DNA of 11,544 bases from Holosporaceae bacterium (GTDB lineage Bacteria; Pseudomonadota; Alphaproteobacteria; UBA3830), in contig JAITAC010000079.1 of the NCBI GenBank assembly GCA_031284345.1, positions 1 through 11,544 on the forward strand, read 5' to 3'. Below, piece after piece: positions 7,331 through 11,544 of this stretch. Under the pieces are notes generated by a model. The model saw nothing but the letters and a program-made list of their open reading frames with translations, was not told the DNA's origin and searched no databases. Each line of letters starts with the position of its first letter. Positions within the stretch are counted from its first letter, which is position 1. The position numbers and the translations under genes are program-made.

Positions 7331-8584
7331 TTGAGTAAATTGATCAAAAATATCGGGGAAAAAAAAGATGCCAGTCCTTCGAAAAAAAGGATAGCACTTT
7401 TTTTGCTATTCTTGAACGTCGTGACGTCGGCTGCAGTCAGTATTTATATCCCGTGCCTAAAAGAGATGGCCTTCGATCTAAATACCACTAACGCTCTGTT
7501 GCAGATGACCATCGTTATACATCTGGTGGGAGAATTTATCGGGCGTTTTTCCTGTGGTCCGCTCATCGATTTCTACGGAAGTCGACGCGTCGTGCTGCCG
7601 GCTCTGATGCTGTCAATTTTAGGCCATCTGGGCTGCTTTCTGGCGGACTCCCTTCCATTGTTTATGGTCATGAGATTTTTGCAGGCCATTGGATCCAGCG
7701 TTATCTACATTGTTTCCGTCGAAATTATCATCGCGGAATTCAATAACGAAAACGAAAGAAATGGCGTGGTGGGCATACTGGAGCTTTATCAGCCCATAGC
7801 CTGGATTCTATCGCCGTTTGTCGGGTGCATCTTTGCGGAAATACACAGTTGGAGGTTGTCGTTTCTGATGCTGATGACATCTCAGATTTTCGGTTTTTTT
7901 TTCTTCTGGATATATCACGAGCGTACAAAAAATCGCATTCACGCTGTCCTCTCGGTGGCCAAATATGTTTATGACTATGGTTCAGTCCTAAAAAATTCCC
8001 ATTTTGTGACCTATGCTCTTATTCCGGGATTATTTTCCGGTGGGTACATGATATTTGCCTCTAATTCTCCCTTCATATGCGCTCGAATTTTTGGAAATAG
8101 TTCCGCCTACATAGCCATATTTCAGGCGATCCCATTAATATTTTATGTGCTTGCTACATTTGCCTATCGCTATATTATCCGGGTATCCAGCATAAAAGCC
8201 GCCAAAAAAATAGGCATAGGCATATACGCTATTTTCGGCTTCTACATGGCCTTTGTGGTCACATTTGAAGAAGCTTGGACAGCGTATCATCTTCTGGCGC
8301 TGATGTGTGTGCAATGCGTGGGAAGCGCTTTTCTGGTGCCGGTTTCCATTTTGAAAGCGCTGCAGTCATCGGCTCACATTTCTTGCATAGGAGCATCGAC
8401 GGTGGTGGTTTTTCGAAACATTATCATGTCGTTGTGTATATCAATGGGAACCAGAATGAGCGAAAGTATTACCATGATCATGGGAGCTGTGTTCATGACG
8501 GTGGGAACAGTTTTGGTGCTCATGTTCGCCAGAAAAATAATGAAGAAGCGCTATTTGAAAAAAATAAATAAAATGGACTTTTAA
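7331..8584 (+). CDS. Major facilitator superfamily transporter, Bcr/CflA-like (DHA1 type)
   Basis: A 417-residue protein with about 12 predicted membrane helices, beginning near residues 20-42. Loop 2-3 carries MFS motif A, GPLIDFYGSRR (76-86), and helix 4 begins with RFLQAIG (115-121), as in Bcr/CflA drug:proton antiporters. It therefore probably moves a small molecule across the inner membrane with protons, but the substrate cannot be read from sequence; in host-associated bacteria relatives may import metabolites instead. The start is TTG 7331, chosen because GGGAGGA lies 10 nt upstream and the next in-frame ATG (M46) falls after the first helix. The C-terminus is basic (RKIMKKRYLKKINK). 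It follows cmk by 108 bp and converges on bamD. Confidence 0.9.
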   Translation: MSKLIKNIGEKKDASPSKKRIALFLLFLNVVTSAAVSIYIPCLKEMAFDLNTTNALLQMTIVIHLVGEFIGRFSCGPLIDFYGSRRVVLPALMLSILGHLGCFLADSLPLFMVMRFLQAIGSSVIYIVSVEIIIAEFNNENERNGVVGILELYQPIAWILSPFVGCIFAEIHSWRLSFLMLMTSQIFGFFFFWIYHERTKNRIHAVLSVAKYVYDYGSVLKNSHFVTYALIPGLFSGGYMIFASNSPFICARIFGNSSAYIAIFQAIPLIFYVLATFAYRYIIRVSSIKAAKKIGIGIYAIFGFYMAFVVTFEEAWTAYHLLALMCVQCVGSAFLVPVSILKALQSSAHISCIGASTVVVFRNIIMSLCISMGTRMSESITMIMGAVFMTVGTVLVLMFARKIMKKRYLKKINKMDF

Positions 8585-8651
8585 GTTTTTTAGCCTCATC
8601 ACCCGACGAATTGCGGCGAAGCTTGATTCTGCGATCCATATTCATTTCACG

Positions 8652-8697
8652 TGAGAAAAGGAGGCCTGAAACGGCAGTTCTATTTTACTTTTTCTCA
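8652..8697. repeat. Inverted repeat (10-bp stem) after the MFS gene
   Basis: TGAGAAAAGG (8652-8661) pairs with CTTTTTCTCA (8688-8697), counting one G:U pair, around a 26-nt loop. It lies 68 bp after the MFS stop codon. There is no classic GC-rich terminator with U-run in 8585-8727, so this is the only structured candidate 3' end there. The rest of 8585-8727 shows nothing I can assign. Confidence 0.4.
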
Positions 8698-8727
8698 TAC
8701 CTTATGGATATTCATAGAATTAGTCTA

Positions 8728-8833
8728 GAGGTAATACCAAACGTCATTTTTAATTATCGAAAAAAAACGCCTACAGGACTTAAAAATCAACATATCATTT
8801 CGATAGTTAAAATGAAGAATGGTATAAGACCTC
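8728..8833. mobile_element. MITE-like or decayed IS remnant: long imperfect inverted repeat
   Basis: The left arm 8728-8762 begins GAGGTAATACCA and ends AATTATCGAAA. The reverse complement of the right arm 8798-8833 begins GAGGTCTTATACCA and ends AACTATCGAAA. Aligned with two small gaps, roughly 28 of 35 positions agree, enclosing a 35-nt centre. The inner 18 bp (8744-8762 with 8798-8815) pair with only one bulge and one G:U. No frame of transposase size is present, and I find no clear target-site duplication, suggesting age or wrong outer limits. It fills the gap between convergent MFS and bamD genes, ending 10 bp from the bamD stop, and may act there as a transcript-end hairpin. Confidence 0.5.
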
Positions 8834-8843
8834 AATCCCATTA

Positions 8844-9608
8844 TTATTTTTGGGGAGCATCATTTCTGTTTTTAGCCGCAAACTTGGTAATTGTTTGTGC
8901 TTTTTCGCTCCAGTGGTTCTTGGGGTATTCTTTCAGCAAAGCGTTGTAAGCTCCGACAGCTTCGGTGTTAAGTCCGATGCTATCGCAGCACTCGATGGTT
9001 CTGTAGTAAGCTTCTGGACAATGTTTGGTATGTCTCATGCGCGTTATGATGAAATTGTATCTGCCGATGGCGGAAAGGGCATTTCCATTTTTCTGGTAGA
9101 ATCTTCCAACGGACATTTCGTGGGCGGCGATTATATCATCGAGTATTATAATTCTTTTTAAACAATCATCTCGGTAAATGGAGTCTGAAAATTTGTTAGC
9201 GAGTTCCATGAAGATAAGTTTAGCTTCATTGGCGGCTTTTGCGTCGCGTCCCACCGACGACACCTGCATGTATATGCACATGGCTCGCAGATACATTGCA
9301 TATGGAACAAGCTTATGTGATGGATGATATCTCAGAAAGACTTCCAGCAATTTCAGTGCTTCTTGATAATTGGACGCCAAAAAATAGCAGTAGGCGGATA
9401 AAACCTGTCCTTCACTTGCCTTGGCCGCATAGGGAAACAGCACCTCCATTTCCTTAAAATTAGAGGCCGCGTCAGAATATTCTCCGGATTTCATTAGCTT
9501 GTATGCTTCATTATACAAAGCATCAACATTTTTTCTGCTTGGATCGTCTTTGTTGGATGAACATGCCACCACAACCAACGAACAACATACTAAAAGACGA
9601 TTGTGCAT
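8844..9608 (-). CDS. bamD: Outer-membrane protein assembly factor BamD (lipoprotein)
   Basis: A 254-residue lipoprotein. A short signal peptide leads to the lipobox VVAC with Cys16 as the lipidation site. The mature part is a tetratricopeptide-like superhelix: LYNEAYKLMKSGEYSDAASNF, VLFPYAAKASEGQVLSAY, then NYQEALKLLEVFLRYHPSHKLVPYAMYLR, the typical BamD stretch. A middle region (about 110-160) and further TPR-like helices to the end follow. Family knowledge: BamD is anchored in the inner leaflet of the outer membrane and, with BamA, inserts beta-barrel proteins. ATG 9608 is supported by AAGGAGAA about 7 nt upstream. It lies 28 bp after dut and is likely the last gene of an mlaC-dut-bamD transcript. 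Length matches the family. Confidence 0.93.
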   Translation of the reverse strand: MHNRLLVCCSLVVVACSSNKDDPSRKNVDALYNEAYKLMKSGEYSDAASNFKEMEVLFPYAAKASEGQVLSAYCYFLASNYQEALKLLEVFLRYHPSHKLVPYAMYLRAMCIYMQVSSVGRDAKAANEAKLIFMELANKFSDSIYRDDCLKRIIILDDIIAAHEMSVGRFYQKNGNALSAIGRYNFIITRMRHTKHCPEAYYRTIECCDSIGLNTEAVGAYNALLKEYPKNHWSEKAQTITKFAAKNRNDAPQK

Positions 9609-9636
9609 ATACCCTTCTCCTTATTTTTGCTAAGAC

Positions 9637-10080
9637 CTACCTTATGCCAGTGGAACCGTAGCCGTTCTCGGAACGGATGGTTTCATCCAGAGAATCCACC
9701 ACCTGCAGCGAAACATGCTCGCATTTGTGCACCACCAGCTGAGCTATTCTCATTCCACGTTCCACCGTAAAATCTTTTTCCCCAAGATTTATCAAAAGGA
9801 CCTTCAATTCTCCGCGATAGTCACTGTCGACGGTTCCTGGGCTATTCATCACTGTTATTCCATACTTATGAGCCAATCCTGATCTTGGCCTAATTTGCGC
9901 CTCAAATCCCAGCGGAAGAGCTACTGCAATGCCGGTGGGAACAAGTACTCTCGTCCCTGGTTTTACTATGGTATCAGTGTCGATGGCTGCTCGCAAATCC
10001 AGACCGGCACTTTCTTCGGTGGCGTATGCGGGAATAGCGAGTCCATTTCCATTTTCCAGAATTTTTATTGGTACACGCAT
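9637..10080 (-). CDS. dut: dUTP diphosphatase (dUTPase)
   Basis: A 147-residue enzyme of the trimeric family that hydrolyses dUTP to dUMP and diphosphate, supplying dTMP synthesis and keeping uracil out of DNA. All five motifs are present: I AGLDLRA (25-31), II RPRSGLA (64-70), III GTVDSDYRGE (82-91, catalytic D85), IV RGMRIAQLV (108-116) and V RSENGYGSTG (136-145). In motif V, Asn139 and Tyr141 stand where Gly and Phe are more common; the essential Arg and the GSTG end are intact. ATG 10080 has AAAGGAA about 6 nt upstream; an ATG four bases earlier is out of frame. It lies 33 bp after mlaC and 28 bp before bamD, so co-transcription is likely. Confidence 0.97.
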   Translation of the reverse strand: MRVPIKILENGNGLAIPAYATEESAGLDLRAAIDTDTIVKPGTRVLVPTGIAVALPLGFEAQIRPRSGLAHKYGITVMNSPGTVDSDYRGELKVLLINLGEKDFTVERGMRIAQLVVHKCEHVSLQVVDSLDETIRSENGYGSTGIR

Positions 10081-10113
10081 GCATTTCCTTTCTAATAATT
10101 TAGTGTTTCTTGT

Positions 10114-10770
10114 TTATTTTAATGTTTTATTTTCCATAGCAAAATCGCTCAGGAATTTTTTCAAGCCTTTCTTTTTGATTATTCCAGAAATTCCTGCTCT
10201 TTGAGCCTGTCCCATGCTTATTTCGTCGATGATAACGTCGAATATGCGCGGAGCTTCTTTTATCATGTACACGGACCAATCCACCGTCAGCTTATCCGAC
10301 TTATTTCCGCCGTTTTTGGATACTTGAGTACGCACTACCCAGTGATTGCTGGATTTTTTGGTAACTTTTATTACTTCGGCACTGGCGTTTCTGTATTCGT
10401 ACAGCTTTGAGGAATAAAACGAAATCATCATATTGGTGCAGGCGTCCACGAACGTTTTTAGTTCCTCTGCCGTGATTTTTTTGGCATTGCTTCCCAAAAT
10501 AAATCGCGCAACTGACTCCGTAGCAAAAGTCTTGGACACAATATCTTTGATTTTTTCCTTAAATTGATCCACTGTGACATCGCTAGAAACCAATGAAATG
10601 GCGTCTCGTATCACCTGCTCCACGAGTTTCCGAGGAATATTGGCCAATTGTTTATCTTCAGTGGTACCGCTACTATTGGTACTTTTATCGGCATTGTTTT
10701 CGCAGGAACCAGTACTGGGCAAACCAAAAAACGTGATTGTACAAAAAAGCAATGAGTAAATTTTATTCAT
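10114..10770 (-). CDS. mlaC: MlaC/Ttg2D-family periplasmic phospholipid-binding protein
   Basis: A 218-residue protein with a signal peptide (hydrophobic core about residues 5-17; a Cys at 23 is not in a good lipobox). A Ser/Thr/Asn-rich linker follows, then the family fold: DAISLVSS and DQFKEKIKDIVSKTF, ESVARFILGSNAKKITAEELKTFVDAC, the Y..KLYEYRNASAEV strand, VVRTQVSK, LTVDWSVYMIKEAPRIFDVIIDEISM, ending in GIIKKKGLKKFLSDF. Family knowledge: MlaC ferries phospholipids between the outer-membrane MlaA complex and the inner-membrane MlaFEDB transporter. Neither partner is encoded here, so this is a detached mla gene. ATG 10770 has GAGG 4 nt upstream, rather close. It is the first gene of a compact mlaC-dut-bamD cluster, with a MITE-like element 60 bp upstream. 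Confidence 0.88.
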   Translation of the reverse strand: MNKIYSLLFCTITFFGLPSTGSCENNADKSTNSSGTTEDKQLANIPRKLVEQVIRDAISLVSSDVTVDQFKEKIKDIVSKTFATESVARFILGSNAKKITAEELKTFVDACTNMMISFYSSKLYEYRNASAEVIKVTKKSSNHWVVRTQVSKNGGNKSDKLTVDWSVYMIKEAPRIFDVIIDEISMGQAQRAGISGIIKKKGLKKFLSDFAMENKTLK

Positions 10771-10829
10771 GACACCTCAACAAAACTTAAGTAACATACA
10801 ACATACCATGGATTAGAAAAAGTATTTCA

Positions 10830-10963
10830 GAGGCCGTTGCATAGTGACTTTTTCTCGCAATTGACGCAGTCAGATTCTCATGTGCAGGAAATACTGCGCT
10901 ACGACACGAGTGTCTGCATTCTTCTTTATTCTTGCAAGAGAAATCGCATTATGCAACGGTCTC
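10830..10963. mobile_element. Non-autonomous insertion element (MITE candidate), 134 bp
   Basis: The left end GAGGCCGTTGCATAGTG (10830-10846) and the reverse complement of the right end, GAGACCGTTGCATAATG (10963-10947), match at 15 of 17 positions. Similarity continues inward (TTTCTC-GCAA against TTTCTCTTGCAA), so arms reach about 10860 and 10932. A central palindrome GACAC-GA-GTGTC lies at 10903-10914. The element is flanked exactly by the 5-bp direct repeat TTTCA (10825-10829 and 10964-10968), as expected for a target-site duplication. It codes for no transposase, so it would need one supplied in trans. It is inserted upstream of mlaC-dut-bamD and could alter that promoter. Confidence 0.75.
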
Positions 10964-11234
10964 TTTCATATCCAACCAAGTATTATAATCAACGACGTGT
11001 GATTTTTCCACAAAAAACTGTGGGGTTGAAAATTTTTCTAGGACAGCTGAAAAATAGATTTTTTTTCGAAAGAGCATTCGCGAATATCGCAGTTCTCAGC
11101 GTATTACGGCAGACCTTGATTCTGAGATTTATTCTCCATATTTATTATATTTATAGTCCTCCGGTGGGCGCGGCACGGATTCCCACCCATATCATATATC
11201 AAAAAATATTTTAAAAATTCGTTAATCTACAAAA
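10964..11234. other. Non-coding spacer with several palindromes, between MITE and RNA methyltransferase gene
   Basis: I see no convincing gene. Structures present are: a sequence matching the DnaA-box consensus, TTTTCCACA (11004-11012), half of a hairpin CCACA...TGTGG (11008-11023); AT-rich runs (11026-11068); the perfect palindrome ATTCGCGAAT (11076-11085); and GGTGGG (11163-11168) pairing with CCCACC (11182-11187) around 13 nt. None is a standard terminator for the methyltransferase gene on the minus strand, because no U-run follows on that strand. A plus-strand open frame crossing the region also runs through the MITE and looks fortuitous. Confidence 0.5.
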
Positions 11235-11544
11235 TCAATGTGTAATAGAATCCGTGGGATGGTGACCCGGATATAATTTCAGCTGTGACATGGCTTCTCC
11301 AATAACAATTGCCGCGGCGATGGCCATATTTATGGATCGGCGTTGCGGAAGCATAGGAACCCTGACACGATATTTTAGGCGGGCAAGATCCTCCGGCAGA
11401 AAACCATAATGTTCGGATCCCACCAAGAGAATGTCATTGGCGTCGTAGGCGAAATCATAGTGGCGCAGCGAGGACGTGTGCTCATTGGATTCCAGTGCGA
11501 CGATTCTTCTGTCCGGATATTTTTTTCTAAACGCTCCAAAGGAG
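11235..11544 (-). CDS. SpoU/TrmH-family RNA 2'-O-methyltransferase (TrmL-like), N-terminal part beyond the window
   Basis: The frame is open from the right edge to TGA at 11235-11237, giving the last 102 residues. It contains the SPOUT C-terminal motifs: motif 2 DILLVGSEHYGFLPED (family GxExxGL/FP, substrate and S-adenosylmethionine binding) and motif 3 VRVPMLPQRRSINMAIAAAIVIGEAM (family PM..x.RSLNxxxAxAI). These residues build the trefoil knot that binds S-adenosylmethionine; the enzyme methylates a ribose 2'-OH in tRNA or rRNA. Which nucleotide cannot be decided from this part: TrmL (wobble C34/U34), TrmH or a related class are all possible. A TTG inside the frame at 11426 is not the real start, since homologous sequence continues upstream. 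Confidence 0.85.
   Translation of the reverse strand, partial: SFGAFRKKYPDRRIVALESNEHTSSLRHYDFAYDANDILLVGSEHYGFLPEDLARLKYRVRVPMLPQRRSINMAIAAAIVIGEAMSQLKLYPGHHPTDSITH

Noticed and set aside
8275..8571. Plus-strand open frame of 98 codons inside the MFS gene
   Set aside because: It is a frame-shifted shadow of the MFS C-terminal half, which continues in frame with membrane helices.
8611..8949. Plus-strand open frame of 112 codons after the MFS gene
   Set aside because: It has no ribosome binding site, crosses the inverted-repeat element and ends antisense to the conserved bamD gene; the sequence has no family character.
11004..11025. Replication origin (oriC)
   Set aside because: Only one sequence fits the DnaA-box consensus; the inverted partner (TGTGGGGTT) does not. 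No typical origin-flanking genes are recognised.
11163..11187. Rho-independent terminator for the RNA methyltransferase gene
   Set aside because: The GGTGGG/CCCACC hairpin has a 13-nt loop, and on the minus strand it is followed by GGAGGAC, not a U-run.
10837..11214. Plus-strand open frame of 125 codons
   Set aside because: It starts inside the terminal repeat of the MITE and runs through palindromic AT-rich spacer. There is no ribosome binding site and no recognisable domain.

Overview
The window looks like chromosomal DNA from an AT-rich, probably host-associated Gram-negative bacterium. The SecD, SecF, dUTPase, BamD, MlaC and RNA methyltransferase proteins read as alphaproteobacterial, and the base composition would fit a Rickettsiales- or Holosporales-like lineage. 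That placement is an inference from protein character; no rRNA or other phylogenetic marker is present.

Layout. Positions 1-3056 (minus) hold most of a very large SNF2-family helicase whose N-terminus carries a SWIM zinc finger; its C-terminus runs off the left edge. A 444-bp divergent spacer follows (3057-3500). It has two TATAAT boxes, short palindromes and a possible 38-codon small gene with a hairpin over its start. The plus strand then carries yajC-secD-secF-cmk (3501-7222), tightly packed and probably one transcript: the accessory part of the Sec protein-export machine followed by cytidylate kinase. A 12-TM MFS transporter with a TTG start follows (7331-8584).

From 8585 to 8843 lies a convergent spacer that includes a 106-bp imperfect inverted repeat resembling a decayed insertion-sequence remnant. 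Minus-strand genes mlaC, dut and bamD (10770 down to 8844) form a compact apparent operon: a periplasmic phospholipid carrier, dUTPase and the outer-membrane assembly lipoprotein BamD. Sixty bp upstream of mlaC sits a well-formed 134-bp non-coding element with matching terminal inverted repeats and a 5-bp target-site duplication (10825-10968), which is a good MITE candidate. About 270 bp of non-coding, palindrome-rich DNA separates it from the 3' part of a SpoU/TrmH-family RNA methyltransferase gene (11235 to the right edge, minus).

Much of the core content serves the cell envelope: Sec export (YajC, SecD, SecF), outer-membrane protein insertion (BamD) and lipid transport (MlaC). Two nucleotide-metabolism genes (cmk, dut) are interleaved. 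The least ordinary items are the SWIM-SNF2 single-chain protein, the two MITE-like elements, the small ORF upstream of yajC, and the in-frame 9-bp tandem repeat in yajC. I saw no complete transposase, CRISPR array, rRNA or convincing tRNA.
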